From Paenibacillus oceani (GTDB taxonomy: Bacteria; Bacillota; Bacilli; Paenibacillales; NBRC-103111), in the NCBI RefSeq assembly GCF_014705615.1, contig NZ_JACXJA010000057.1, positions 1 through 54,169 on the forward strand: a stretch of 54,169 nucleotides of DNA. Direction: 5' to 3'. The notes beneath the pieces are model-generated. The model was not told the DNA's origin. It worked only from the letters and a program-made list of their open reading frames with translations, and did no database searches. This document shows, piece by piece, positions 1 to 9,159 of the stretch. Every line of letters starts with the position of its first letter. The stretch's first letter is position 1. The position numbers were made by a program, and so were the translations under genes.

Positions 1-84
1 TTAATAGGTTGCATCTATGGATTCCTCTTTTTGGCACAACTATACCATATTCATCCAACCTATACTATTAGATTTGAGAGAGTA

Positions 85-663
85 CTAGTTCCCGTTCGGC
101 ATATAACCACCTTGCATCGGCTGGTACGTGTGCAGAAACGTTTTGGCCGTGTGGTCCTGCATCGTCGGCACTTGATATTCGCCTTGCCGGTTCATGAAGA
201 GGAACACTTCATACGCTTGGTTCGCACAGGCGACTGCACCGTTCACGAGCATTTGCCTAACGTTCGGGTCGGCGCATTCGAGCGAGCCGGCCATATGGTT
301 TTTGGCTGAGTTTTTGTGACAGCTCAGCATCGCCGCAGCGATCTGGCGGTCATCGAACTGTCCTTGCATCGGCGTGTGAGGGGCTGGTTGACGAAGCCCG
401 TACATCACTTGCTGAGGCTGAACCTGCGGCATTCCGTACGGCTGCATCCGGCCGGAGGCGGTGCTGTAATCGTGCGTATACGCAACCAGCTGGTCGTAAG
501 CTTGCGCAGCCGACTGCAGATGCCGCTCCAGCATCGTACGCAGCTCCGGGTTCTGGACTTGCATGGTGTAATACGAAAAATGATTGATCATGTTCATCGT
601 TCCGTTAAGGATCTCATGGACTTCCATCGTTTCGTGCGCGCCGAATGGCATCGGTTCGTTCAT
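85..663 (-). CDS. CotF-family spore coat protein
   Basis: A 192-residue soluble protein of the CotF/YhcQ spore coat type, expected in the spore coat. The N-terminal half is helical (about residues 10-70, with an HSYYTMQVQNPELR-like stretch) and the C-terminal half carries the family's repeated helical signature of the HKNSAKNHMAGSLECADPNV kind followed by an 'ACANQAYEVFLFMNRQGEY' helix. A Pro/Gln/Met-rich linker (about residues 70-100) and a Pro-Met-Gly tail flank them. No signal peptide. The GGAG motif touches the first ATG, so translation may really begin at Met5 (651). No operon partner is visible. Family assignment is by recognition of this pattern. Confidence 0.82.
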   Translation of the reverse strand: MNEPMPFGAHETMEVHEILNGTMNMINHFSYYTMQVQNPELRTMLERHLQSAAQAYDQLVAYTHDYSTASGRMQPYGMPQVQPQQVMYGLRQPAPHTPMQGQFDDRQIAAAMLSCHKNSAKNHMAGSLECADPNVRQMLVNGAVACANQAYEVFLFMNRQGEYQVPTMQDHTAKTFLHTYQPMQGGYMPNGN

Positions 664-861
664 CTCCTTCGAATTCGGTTCGGTAAGCCAGTAGTAGCAG
701 CTTCTACCTCTGTTACTGTTCCCGCTTCAAAGGAAATTATGTGAAGCAGCATGGCTTGCACGCAGCCTCCTTCAGACTGCTTGTCCGATCCCTGTCCCGC
801 TCCTGGTCCGCTCCTGTCCCGCTCCCGTTTCCGCTTCCCGCCTGCGCGGATCTACAAGCCG

Positions 862-2589
862 TCATGTCACCGGCTGAAACTGGGCCCGGTGCAGCCCCGC
901 GAAAACGCCGCCGCCTTGAACCAGCTCCTCGTAACGCCCTTGCTCGGCGATCCCGTCTTCGGTGACGACCACGATGCGGTCGGCATGACGGATCGTCGCC
1001 AGACGGTGGGCGATGACGAGCGTCGTCCGGTTGACCGCCAGCTCCTCAAGCGCCTGCTGGATGACGGCTTCCGTCTCCGTATCCAGAGCCGAGGTCGCCT
1101 CATCCAAAATTAAAATCGGCGGATTTTTCAGGAACATCCGCGCGATCGCCAGACGCTGCTTTTGCCCGCCCGACAGCTTAATGCCGCGCTCGCCGATCTG
1201 TGTGTCATAGCCGGCCGGCAGCGCGCCGATGAACGACTCCAGATGCGCCCGTCTCGCGGCGTCCCGGATATCCGCCTCCGTCGCATCCAGCTTGCCGTAA
1301 GCGATATTTTCGCGGATCGTGCCGGTGAACAGAAAAACGTCCTGCTGCACAATCCCGATATTTTGGCGGAGCGAGCGCTGCGTCATCGAGCGGATATCGG
1401 TTCCGTCGATCTCGATCGTTCCCCCGTCAACCTCATAAAACCGCGGGATCAGGCTGCACAGCGTCGTTTTGCCCGCCCCCGACGGACCGACGAAGGCGAC
1501 CGTTTCTCCGGCGCGAATCCGCAAATCGATATGCTGCAGCACCTTGGCGTGTCCCTCGTAGCCGAAAGTCACGTCGCGGAACTCGATATTCCCGCGCAAC
1601 TTGCCGGCGTCGACCGCATGCGGCGAATCGGCCACGTCGGGAGCCGTATCGAGCAGCTCGGTCAGCCTTTTGAAGCCGGCCATTCCTTTCGGATACATCT
1701 CCAGCAGGGCGTTGATTTTCTCGATCGGCTTGAAAAACAGGTTGACATACAGCAGAAATCCGATCAGCTCCCCATAAGTCAGCTCACCCTGGAAGCTGAA
1801 CCATGCACCGAACATAAGCACGAGAAGCGAGAAGAGTCGCGTCATAAAATAAATGCCGGACGAACTGAACGAAATGATCCAATACGACCGCAGTTTCGCC
1901 TTGCGGAAGTTGGCGTTGTCGCGCTTGAATTTCGTCGTCTCGAACGCTTCGTTTGTAAACGATTTGACGACGCGGATGCCGGACATGCTGTCCTCGACGC
2001 GGGCGTTCACTTCCGCAATCTCCGCATACATCCGATTCGCCGCCGTGTGCAGCTTTTTGTTGCAGACGCCGATCAGCCAGACGAGCAGCGGTACCGCGAC
2101 GAACGTAATAAGCGCCAGCTCCGGATTAATCGACAGCATAATAACGAAGGCGGCGACGAAGGTCATGCAGGCTATAAACAGATCCTCCGGCCCGTGATGC
2201 GCCATCTCCCCGATATCGAACAGATCGTTGGTCATCCTCGACATCAGATAGCCGGTTTTCGTATTATCGAAAAAACGAAACGAAAGCTTCTGCACATGCT
2301 GGAACAACTGCTGCCTCATATCGGTTTCGATATTGATCCCGAGCTTATGTCCCCAATAGTTGACGATAAATTGCAGTCCCGTACTGACGACATACAGCGC
2401 AAAAAGCCCGGTTCCCGCCAGCACGATCGTTCTCCATTCGCCCTGCGGCAGCAGCGAGTCGACGAACCATTGCACGGCAAGCGGAAAGCCGAGCTCCAGG
2501 ACGGCAACGACGCACGCGCTGCCGAAATCGAGCATAAACAGCCGCTTATGAGGCTTGTAGTACGAAAAAAAACGTTTGTATACGTTCAT
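862..2589 (-). CDS. ABC exporter, fused permease-ATPase (type IV, MsbA/YfiB-like)
   Basis: A 575-residue half-transporter. Residues about 15-300 form the six-helix exporter membrane domain; about 330-575 form the ATPase, with Walker A GPSGAGKT near residue 366, signature LSGGQKQR near 470, Walker B ILILDEATSALD near 493 and the H-loop IAHRL. It would act as a homodimer, or as a heterodimer with another half, exporting a lipid, peptide or drug; the substrate cannot be read from sequence. It is a clear paralogue of the gene at 37363-39093, with almost identical length and long identical motif blocks. It is transcribed alone from the promoter at 2627-2655. Confidence 0.9.
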   Translation of the reverse strand: MNVYKRFFSYYKPHKRLFMLDFGSACVVAVLELGFPLAVQWFVDSLLPQGEWRTIVLAGTGLFALYVVSTGLQFIVNYWGHKLGINIETDMRQQLFQHVQKLSFRFFDNTKTGYLMSRMTNDLFDIGEMAHHGPEDLFIACMTFVAAFVIMLSINPELALITFVAVPLLVWLIGVCNKKLHTAANRMYAEIAEVNARVEDSMSGIRVVKSFTNEAFETTKFKRDNANFRKAKLRSYWIISFSSSGIYFMTRLFSLLVLMFGAWFSFQGELTYGELIGFLLYVNLFFKPIEKINALLEMYPKGMAGFKRLTELLDTAPDVADSPHAVDAGKLRGNIEFRDVTFGYEGHAKVLQHIDLRIRAGETVAFVGPSGAGKTTLCSLIPRFYEVDGGTIEIDGTDIRSMTQRSLRQNIGIVQQDVFLFTGTIRENIAYGKLDATEADIRDAARRAHLESFIGALPAGYDTQIGERGIKLSGGQKQRLAIARMFLKNPPILILDEATSALDTETEAVIQQALEELAVNRTTLVIAHRLATIRHADRIVVVTEDGIAEQGRYEELVQGGGVFAGLHRAQFQPVT

Positions 2590-2626
2590 CTCTCTCTAGT
2601 TCTCCTATCGGTCGGATATCGTGCCC

Positions 2627-2655
2627 ATTATAAAGGTTCCGGACCGCTCCGACAA
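2627..2655 (-). promoter_or_regulatory. sigma-A promoter of the ABC exporter
   Basis: On the minus strand TTGTCG (2650-2655) and TATAAT (2627-2632) are separated by 17 bp, ending about 38 bp before the exporter start codon. Good match to the housekeeping consensus; not experimentally supported. Confidence 0.6.
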
Positions 2656-2698
2656 GGGAAAAAACAGCTATATCGCCGTCTTTCCCGCATCCGGTTGC

Positions 2699-2875
2699 CT
2701 AAATCCCGGCCTCTTCCTCGGGAGCCGGCTGTTTGTAGATGCGCTGCAAAATCCACTTGACCTCTTCGATCCTGTCGCCCAGCTCCGGCTCCGACTCCGG
2801 CGCAACCCGGCTCGCGCACAGGTCAAGCGCGTACAGGTAACCGTCCAATTGCCGCTCGTTCATCCGAAGTTTCAT
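2699..2875 (-). CDS. small hypothetical protein (58 aa)
   Basis: A short acidic, helical open frame starting MKLRMNERQLDGYLYALDL and ending in a Glu/Pro-rich tail. A GAAAGG purine run lies 11 bases upstream of the ATG and a second one abuts it; Met5 (2863) is an alternative start. Coding bias at third positions looks real and the frame is independent of the adjacent genes. It lies between the exporter promoter and the end of the AraC gene, on the same strand as both. No family is recognised, no membrane segment and no Cys motif are present. Confidence 0.5.
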   Translation of the reverse strand: MKLRMNERQLDGYLYALDLCASRVAPESEPELGDRIEEVKWILQRIYKQPAPEEEAGI

Positions 2876-2940
2876 CCTTTCGCCATCCTTTCGCCCGCCC
2901 CCTTTATCTGGAGGCTTCTCTAGAACTACATTTTGCAATT

Positions 2941-3846
2941 TCAAGGGATTCCATACTTGGCCTGGTTCATCCGTTCCGCCGCCTGCTTGCGGTATTCGCT
3001 TGCGGTCAGACCCTTCGTATCCCGGAACACCCGGCTGAAGCTGCGGAACGATTCGAAGCCGGTTTCGAACGTAATGTCGGTAATCGGCATATTCGTATGG
3101 GCAAGCAGACTGCAAGCGCTGTCAATTCGGATTTTCTGCAAATATTCCAGAAAACTGAGACCCGTCTGTTTTTTGAACGTTCGGCTAATGTGGGTGACGC
3201 TGATATTAAATTGCCGGGAAATCGATTCGAGCGTGACACATTCGGCGTAATGGACGTGGATGTAAATTAAAACATGCCAAAACCAGTTGTCCTTCTGTTC
3301 ATACACAGGCCCCGAAGTAGCGGAGCCGTTGCCGGCGCGGACGAATAGCAGCAAAATTTCGGTCAGAATCGACCGGATCATATCCCGGTAACCCGCTTGA
3401 CCGGGAACGTTGTATTCGACTTGAAGCTCCTGGAACAACCGCCTGATCCGCTCGTTGCGCTCTCCTTCCACTTGAACGAAAGAGGAGCTGCTTGTGCCTA
3501 CTCCGTACAAAAGCCTCGACAGCTCGGAATCGTCACGGCCGCCCAGAAGAAGCTGCAGATCGAACATACAACAGATCCGGGCGCTGGGCTCATCCGATAC
3601 GCGGCGCATCTCATGCATATGATGGGGCAGCACGAACGATAAAGTGCCTGGCCTAAGCTGTCCGGCGATTCCGTTAATCATCTGAATCCCGCTTCCCTCC
3701 AGCACATAGTTCAGCTCCACGTAGTCGTGATGATGGAGCCGGACATCCTTGACGACCGTCCCGGCCATAAAGAACCGGTGCTTGCCCGTAGTTTCCCCAA
3801 GTCCTCCGATGTGCAGCTGATACTCCGGATACACGATTTTACTCAC
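2941..3846 (-). CDS. AraC-family transcriptional regulator
   Basis: A 301-residue regulator. Residues about 20-110 are a cupin-like sensor (HHHDYVELNYVLEGSG; LPHHMHEM), typical of carbohydrate-sensing AraC proteins. Residues about 195-290 carry two helix-turn-helix motifs (LESISRQFNISVTHISRTFK and ITDITFETGFESFRSFSRVF). The start is GTG with GGAGG seven bases upstream. It is divergent from the solute-binding lipoprotein gene at 4051, which is its most likely target; the shared 200-bp region contains the perfect palindrome ATGATTATAATCAT at 3921-3934. Confidence 0.88.
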   Translation of the reverse strand: MSKIVYPEYQLHIGGLGETTGKHRFFMAGTVVKDVRLHHHDYVELNYVLEGSGIQMINGIAGQLRPGTLSFVLPHHMHEMRRVSDEPSARICCMFDLQLLLGGRDDSELSRLLYGVGTSSSSFVQVEGERNERIRRLFQELQVEYNVPGQAGYRDMIRSILTEILLLFVRAGNGSATSGPVYEQKDNWFWHVLIYIHVHYAECVTLESISRQFNISVTHISRTFKKQTGLSFLEYLQKIRIDSACSLLAHTNMPITDITFETGFESFRSFSRVFRDTKGLTASEYRKQAAERMNQAKYGIP

Positions 3847-3920
3847 CGAAAGTCCTCCCGCATGTTAAAAATTAACTTGTTTTGGATACGATCCGTCCTA
3901 ACGTTTTCGCCTGGTTCTGT

Positions 3921-3934
3921 ATGATTATAATCAT
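3921..3934. promoter_or_regulatory. palindrome in the AraC/SBP divergent promoter region
   Basis: A perfect 14-bp palindrome, ATGATTATAATCAT, which contains TATAAT on both strands. It could serve as a -10 element in either direction or as an operator between the divergent AraC and SBP genes. No convincing -35 element accompanies it. Confidence 0.35.
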
Positions 3935-4050
3935 ATTCGAGACGCCGCCGCTCCAGCAAGTGCCTAAGGAGATTGTTCTCCCGCACCGTTGTAAGCGGAT
4001 ACAGAAAGATTCGCTCTCGGCATATATTCCTTGAGGAGGTCATTATCCCT

Positions 4051-5409
4051 ATGAAAACCAAAAATGCATGGAACTTGATCTGGCTCCCCTTGCTGGCCGT
4101 ATCTTTAACAGCCTGCGGCAGCGGGCCGAGCGGCAAGGACGCGGACACGAGCCAGAGCGCGTCTTCGCCGCTTCAGGGAGCGGCTCCCAAGCAGCCCGAG
4201 CCGGTGACGCTTACGTTTTTCGAGCCGTCGAGCGGCCGCTCCGTGGAATGGTTCATGGATCTGTACGGGAATGCGATCCAGAAAAAATTTCCGCACGTCA
4301 AAGTCGAATTCAAATATACGCAAAAGATCAACGACAAAAATGTCGGCCTGCAGGAAATGATCGCAAGCGGCTCCAACGACATCGACGTCATCGTAACGTC
4401 CGTAGGGTCGTTTATTCCCGCGATTATCGATAACGGCCTCACCTTCGATCACAGCGAGCTGATCAAAACGAACAAATACGACCTGTCGCTGCTTGATCCG
4501 ACGCCCATCCAGCTGCTGCAGGAGCTATCCGGCGGCGGTCTGCTCGGGTTGCCTGTCGGTACGACGGCCAACGCTCTCGTCTATAACAAGGATCTGTTCG
4601 ATAAATTCGGCGTCAGTTACCCAAAGGACGGCATGACTTGGGACGAAGTGTACGATCTTGCCGTCAAGCTGACCCGCAAAGACGGCGAGATCCAATACCG
4701 GGGATTCGTCGCCTCCCATTCCCATGTTGCGCTCGTAAACCAGTTCTCCGCCAGTTACGTAGACCCCCTCACGAAAAAAGCGCTGATGAATTCTAATCCG
4801 AACTGGGCCAAACATTCGCAAAATTTAAAGCGGTTCCATCAAATTCCCGGCAACGAGGTTACCGCCGCCACGGTCGGTTTGGCTCACGCCCAGTTTACGG
4901 TCGAGAAAACGGCCGCGATGTATGTCAATTCGCTCGACGCGACTTTTCTGAATCCGCAGACGTACGGGATCAACATGGACGCCGTCTCGATGCCCGAATA
5001 CAAGGAGCTTCCCGGTATCGGCTCCCAGCTGTACCCGACCTACTTCAGCATCATCAATACGAGCAAAAAGAAAGAAGCGGCGTTTCAGGTGCTGGCTTAT
5101 CTCACGAGCGAGGAATGGCAGCTGGAGCGGGCGAAGCAAGGATTCACGCCGATTGTCAAAAGCCAGGCCGTACGCAACGCCGTCGGTCAGGATATCCCCT
5201 ACCTGCAGGGGAAAAATGCCAAAGCGTTTACGCCGGCCAAACCCGCCAAGCCGAGCAAGCTGACCGAATTCAACGCGACCGCCAACTCCCTGTTTCTCAC
5301 CGAGCTCAGAAAGTATATCATCGGCGATATCGACCTGAACACGATGCTGCGCAATACGGACGAACAAATTAACGCCAAAATCGCCGAGGCCAGCGCCGCC
5401 AAAAAGTAA
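4051..5409 (+). CDS. orphan extracellular solute-binding lipoprotein (family 1)
   Basis: A 452-residue lipoprotein. The signal peptide ends in the lipobox LTAC at about residues 19-22, followed by a Ser/Ala/Gly/Pro linker, so the mature protein is tethered outside the membrane. The body has type-1 sugar-binding features (DVIVTSVGSF; FDKFGVSYPKDGMTWDEVYDLA; AAFQVLAYLTSEEWQ). The start has GAGGAGG ten bases upstream. No permease or ATPase gene is near. It is a paralogue of the SBP at 45806-47143: both share an IQKKFPHV segment, an LFDKFGV.YP segment and the same order of blocks. The divergent AraC gene suggests a sensing role or transport with distantly encoded permeases; the ligand is unknown. 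Confidence 0.88.
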   Translation: MKTKNAWNLIWLPLLAVSLTACGSGPSGKDADTSQSASSPLQGAAPKQPEPVTLTFFEPSSGRSVEWFMDLYGNAIQKKFPHVKVEFKYTQKINDKNVGLQEMIASGSNDIDVIVTSVGSFIPAIIDNGLTFDHSELIKTNKYDLSLLDPTPIQLLQELSGGGLLGLPVGTTANALVYNKDLFDKFGVSYPKDGMTWDEVYDLAVKLTRKDGEIQYRGFVASHSHVALVNQFSASYVDPLTKKALMNSNPNWAKHSQNLKRFHQIPGNEVTAATVGLAHAQFTVEKTAAMYVNSLDATFLNPQTYGINMDAVSMPEYKELPGIGSQLYPTYFSIINTSKKKEAAFQVLAYLTSEEWQLERAKQGFTPIVKSQAVRNAVGQDIPYLQGKNAKAFTPAKPAKPSKLTEFNATANSLFLTELRKYIIGDIDLNTMLRNTDEQINAKIAEASAAKK

Positions 5410-5539
5410 AAACCTATAGGGTATGGGCAAGCCCGGTCGGGATACGTCCGCGAGGCTGCCGCCGAACAGGAAGTCATTTTCATCTCTTCATTGATCCTAT
5501 CTATCCTCTGTAAGACGTCATTCGTATATGGATACAAGG

Positions 5540-5579
5540 AAGCTTCCTGTCCCGCTTTTGGCGGCTGGAAGCTTTTTTC
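5540..5579 (+). terminator. intrinsic terminator after the SBP gene
   Basis: AAGCTTCC and GGAAGCTT form an 8-bp stem with an inner CCGC/GCGG pairing, followed by TTTTTT. It lies 130 bp after the SBP stop codon. Confidence 0.75.
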
Positions 5580-5668
5580 GCCTCCGGTTATGATAATGAT
5601 TACGATTAAGAAACGGTTTGCCCCGCGTTTCCTGTAGTGCGCTCCTCTTGATTTTCATTTCTCCGCTA

Positions 5669-5698
5669 ATGACAAGCCGGGCTTTTCCTTGGTACGAT
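5669..5698 (+). promoter_or_regulatory. promoter of the GH26-like gene
   Basis: ATGACA (5669-5674) and TACGAT (5693-5698) with an 18-bp spacer, about 40 bp before the start codon. Moderate consensus match. A Fur-like hexamer run lies about 60 bp upstream (5592-5610). Confidence 0.4.
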
Positions 5699-5736
5699 AG
5701 AAGCAACACTGCCGCAAGGCTTAAGGATGTGTCACC

Positions 5737-7680
5737 ATGATCTTGGCCCAATATCCGATCACGCGTAAAACAGCGCTTGCCACCCTTCTCTCTTTCGGCC
5801 TTCTGGCCGGCTCAGGGTCTCCGCTGCACGCTGCGGAGGAACACCCCTGGAATTTGCATCTGAAGGCCGAAGCTTACCGGGACGCCGGACAATCTGCGCT
5901 GGCCGTGCCGATCTGGGATTCGCTAATGCGCAGAGCCGAAGCGGAAGCCGACTGGAACACCGCAGCGTTATACGCCGGGAGCCTCAACGAGTATTACGAT
6001 TCGGTGCGTGATTACGACAAGGCGATCGAATATTACGAACTGGAGAACCTGTTCTGGCTGAACGACGGCAAGGACTGGGGCTCGAACGACTGGGAGCGCG
6101 CTTATCAGCTTCGCACCACGATCGAACTGTACGCCTCCGCACGTCCGGATTCCGCACAGCTGGAGCCGTACAAGCCGAAGTCCGGGAAGCTCGCCAAGTT
6201 CGAACCGGAATACGGCATGTACGTGGGCATCTACTCGGAGCAGGATGAGCAGATGGGCAACCATTTCGACCGATCCGCTTCGATCTATGGCAAAAATCAC
6301 GCAATGTACCTCGCTTATGCTACCTATGGAGAATCGTTTCCGTCGCGGTATGTCTCCAATGCGAAGGAGGCGGACGGCGCCCTGCAGATCGCCTGGCAGC
6401 CGCTGAACGGACTCGACCCCGTGTTGGATGACAGCTATTTGCGTAAATGGGCGCGGGACGCCAAAACGGCCGGCATTCCGATCTTCCTGCGCTTCGCCGG
6501 CGAGATGAACGGCGACTGGACCCCGTGGGCGGTCGATCCGGCAACGTATATCGAGAAATTCCGCACCGTAGCGAACGTGATGCACAGCGAAGCGCCCAAC
6601 GTGGCGATGGTATGGAGTCCGGGAGACGTGCCGAGATATAACATGGACCGTTATTATCCCGGCGACGAATATGTCGATTGGGTCGGCGTCAGCTTGTATA
6701 CCGAGCCGTATTCGCACGGAAATCCGGAAGTCAGCATGGAAGCGACTACGCCGATCGAACGGCTCGACGAGCTGTACAGGCTGTACGCCGACCGCAAGCC
6801 GGTCATGCTAAGCGAATCGGCGGTCGCCCACTACACGAACAGCGACGGCAAATCGCATACGGAATTCGCTCTCATGAACCTGGACCGGCTGTACCGCGTG
6901 ATGCCCAAAAAATATCCGCGTCTGAAAGCCATTACTTATTTCAACGTGGACTTGTTGCATAAAGAATCCCGTAACGACTACCTGCTGCGCGACAATCCGG
7001 ATATGCTGGAACTGTACAAGACGGTGATCGCCGATCCGTATATGCTGTCGAAGGTGGAGACGGGCGCCAAGCCTGCGGACTCGATCGGGTATGTGGACGC
7101 CTTGACTCCGTTCGTGCGGGAAACGGAAATCGTGCCATTCGTCCGCATCCCGGACATCTGGATCGGCAGGCTCGATTATGTGCTGAACGGACGGACGATC
7201 GCGAAGCAGACGAAGCCGCCCTACGGCATCCGGCTGAACGCCGGCGAAGTTCCCGAGGGCTCGGTGCTGGAGCTGCAAGTATTCAACCGCGCGGGCGACA
7301 AGGTCGCCTCCAAATCAATTCCCGTGTCGTCGCAGGTTGCGGTCCGGATCGACGGCGAGCAGCAGCAGTTCGAACAGCCGCCGGTTATTCAGGACGGCTC
7401 CACGCTTGCTCCGCTTCGCGCCATCTTCGAGCGGCTCGGCGCGGAAGTAAAGTGGGACGCCGCCACGAGCGTCGCTACCGGCAGCAGGAACGGGACAACC
7501 GTCTCGCTGAAGATCGGCGACGATACCGCCTATGTGAACGGCAAAGCCGTCAAGCTGGAAGTTGCCGCCCAACTGGTGAACGGGTATACGATGGCTCCCG
7601 CCCGCTTCGTCGGCGAGACGTTCGGAGGCACCGTAACCTGGGAAGGTGATTTCCGGACCGTCCAGATCAAGACGAAATAA
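5737..7680 (+). CDS. secreted GH26-like glycosidase with copper amine oxidase N-like domain
   Basis: A 647-residue exported protein. The signal peptide ends near residue 33 (LHAA). Residues about 36-110 look like TPR-type helices. Residues about 145-440 resemble the GH26 (beta-mannanase) barrel: FLRFAGEMNGDWTPW places a candidate acid/base at Glu256, and KPVMLSESAV places a candidate nucleophile at Glu360; the ...WSPGD and DWVGVSLYTEP blocks also fit. After an Ig-like segment, residues about 540-647 form a copper amine oxidase N-terminal-like domain, a common Paenibacillus stalk or wall module. Likely an extracellular beta-mannan-type hydrolase, though the substrate is an inference. Monocistronic, bounded by terminators. 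Confidence 0.75.
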   Translation: MILAQYPITRKTALATLLSFGLLAGSGSPLHAAEEHPWNLHLKAEAYRDAGQSALAVPIWDSLMRRAEAEADWNTAALYAGSLNEYYDSVRDYDKAIEYYELENLFWLNDGKDWGSNDWERAYQLRTTIELYASARPDSAQLEPYKPKSGKLAKFEPEYGMYVGIYSEQDEQMGNHFDRSASIYGKNHAMYLAYATYGESFPSRYVSNAKEADGALQIAWQPLNGLDPVLDDSYLRKWARDAKTAGIPIFLRFAGEMNGDWTPWAVDPATYIEKFRTVANVMHSEAPNVAMVWSPGDVPRYNMDRYYPGDEYVDWVGVSLYTEPYSHGNPEVSMEATTPIERLDELYRLYADRKPVMLSESAVAHYTNSDGKSHTEFALMNLDRLYRVMPKKYPRLKAITYFNVDLLHKESRNDYLLRDNPDMLELYKTVIADPYMLSKVETGAKPADSIGYVDALTPFVRETEIVPFVRIPDIWIGRLDYVLNGRTIAKQTKPPYGIRLNAGEVPEGSVLELQVFNRAGDKVASKSIPVSSQVAVRIDGEQQQFEQPPVIQDGSTLAPLRAIFERLGAEVKWDAATSVATGSRNGTTVSLKIGDDTAYVNGKAVKLEVAAQLVNGYTMAPARFVGETFGGTVTWEGDFRTVQIKTK

Positions 7681-7715
7681 ACCGGGCAGCCACGTTCGGA
7701 AATAAATCGATAAAT

Positions 7716-7758
7716 CCCCGGGAAAAAGTCTGCTGAGGCTTTTGCCCGGGGTTCTTTC
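7716..7758 (+). terminator. intrinsic terminator after the GH26-like gene
   Basis: CCCCGGG pairs with CCCGGGG, extended by AAAAG/CTTTT, followed by a T-rich stretch. It begins 36 bp after the stop codon. Confidence 0.75.
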
Positions 7759-7829
7759 GTCTTTCTGCAAACCGCCCGGCCGGCCGCTGCGTCAAGCCGT
7801 TTTAAAATATTATCGGGCACCGCTATGGT

Positions 7830-7857
7830 TGTCCCCTTCCGGAGACATGCTATAATG
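7830..7857 (+). promoter_or_regulatory. sigma-A promoter of the MFS gene
   Basis: TTGTCC (7830-7835) and a perfect TATAAT (7852-7857) are 16 bp apart. They lie about 58 bp before the GTG start. Confidence 0.6.
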
Positions 7858-7915
7858 AAAGTTATGTGAATGGTACGTTTTTGCATTCGGGGGAAGACAG
7901 AGGAGTGAAACGATT

Positions 7916-9124
7916 GTGAGCAACTGGAAGCTTAACCTGGGTGTGCTCTGGTTCGGTAACTTCCTGGTGATGGCCGGAATGACGATGATCATTCCGTTTT
8001 TGCCGTTGTACATCCAAGAGCTCGGCATTACCGACCCGAACCGGGTCGCTTTTTGGTCCGGCATCATCTTTGCGGGCAACTTCGTCACCGCCTTTCTGTT
8101 TCAGCCGCTGTGGGGCAAGCTTGCGGACCGGTACGGACGGAAAATGATGCTGCTGCGGTCAGGGTTCGGCATGGCTGCCGTGATGATCCTGATGGGATTT
8201 GCCGGAGACGTGTGGCATCTGCTTCTGCTGCGCGTATTAAACGGAACGATCTCCGGGTTCGTCCCGGCGGCGGTCGCTCTGATGTCCGCCAGCACGCCCC
8301 GCGAGAAGATGGGCTTCTCCATGGGGACGCTCCAATCGGGAGGAACGGCCGGCAGCATACTCGGCCCTTTCATCGGAGGTTTGCTCGCCGACTGGATCGG
8401 CTTCCGGCCGATCTTCTACATAACCGGCGGTTTGCTGTTCGCCGCCTCGATGCTCGCCATGTTCGTCGTCAAAGAAAAGTTCGACGCCGGCAAAGCGGCG
8501 GTCCAGCCCAACGTATCGGTCGTCGCCGGACTGAAGGAACTGGGCAAAATTCCTCAGCTGTCGTCACTGTTTACCGTTACGTTTCTGATTCAGTTCGCCA
8601 TGCTCAGCTCGATGCCGCTAATTCCGCTATTCGTGCAGCATCTTCATCCGAGCGGAGAAAACCTCGCCTTTTTCTCCGGGCTGGTCGGCTCGATTACCGG
8701 CTTCTCGAACATGATCGCTTCGCCGCTGCTCGGCAAGCTCGGGGACAAGATCGGGCAGGAGCGGGTGCTCGCCGTATCCTTGATCGGATCGGCGATTATG
8801 TTTATCCCGCAGGCGCTCGTCCAGAACGTCTGGCAGCTGTTCGCGGCCCGGTTTATGCTCGGCATGTTTATGGGCGGCTTGCTCCCGTCCGTCAACGCCT
8901 TGATCCGCAAATATACGCCTGACGGGATGGAGAGCCGCTCTTACAGCTTCAATAGCAGCTTCCTGTCCTTGGGCAATATGATCGGTCCGACGGTAGGCGG
9001 CGCCTTGTCCGGCTTGATCACGATTCGCGGTATTTTCCTGATCGCCACAGTGATGCTGTTCGCCAACGCAGCCTGGGTCAACCGGACGCTGATCTCCCGG
9101 AAAAACCGGGAGGTGCAGTCCTGA
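7916..9124 (+). CDS. MFS drug-efflux transporter (DHA1 type)
   Basis: A 402-residue membrane protein with twelve predicted helices. Motif A appears as GKLADRYGRKMM after helix 2 and motif C-like GSILGPFIGG in helix 5, both marks of proton-driven drug antiporters of the YttB/Bmr group. The start is GTG, preceded by GAGGAG. It stands alone, with its own promoter and no regulator beside it. The substrate is not predictable from the sequence. Confidence 0.87.
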   Translation: MSNWKLNLGVLWFGNFLVMAGMTMIIPFLPLYIQELGITDPNRVAFWSGIIFAGNFVTAFLFQPLWGKLADRYGRKMMLLRSGFGMAAVMILMGFAGDVWHLLLLRVLNGTISGFVPAAVALMSASTPREKMGFSMGTLQSGGTAGSILGPFIGGLLADWIGFRPIFYITGGLLFAASMLAMFVVKEKFDAGKAAVQPNVSVVAGLKELGKIPQLSSLFTVTFLIQFAMLSSMPLIPLFVQHLHPSGENLAFFSGLVGSITGFSNMIASPLLGKLGDKIGQERVLAVSLIGSAIMFIPQALVQNVWQLFAARFMLGMFMGGLLPSVNALIRKYTPDGMESRSYSFNSSFLSLGNMIGPTVGGALSGLITIRGIFLIATVMLFANAAWVNRTLISRKNREVQS

Positions 9125-9159
9125 ACAGGCTCCGCTCTCCGGTCCGACGAACAAAAACT

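Noticed and set aside
785-850. Short imperfect repeats of TGTCCCGCTCC after the first exporter gene
   Set aside because: Too short and irregular to assign a function; may be simple slippage.
1162-2760. Long open frame antisense to the first ABC exporter; similar ones lie antisense to lpd (16204-17460), pdhC and pdhB
   Set aside because: They mirror GC-rich coding sequence on the other strand, lack ribosome binding sites and have implausible Arg/His-rich products.
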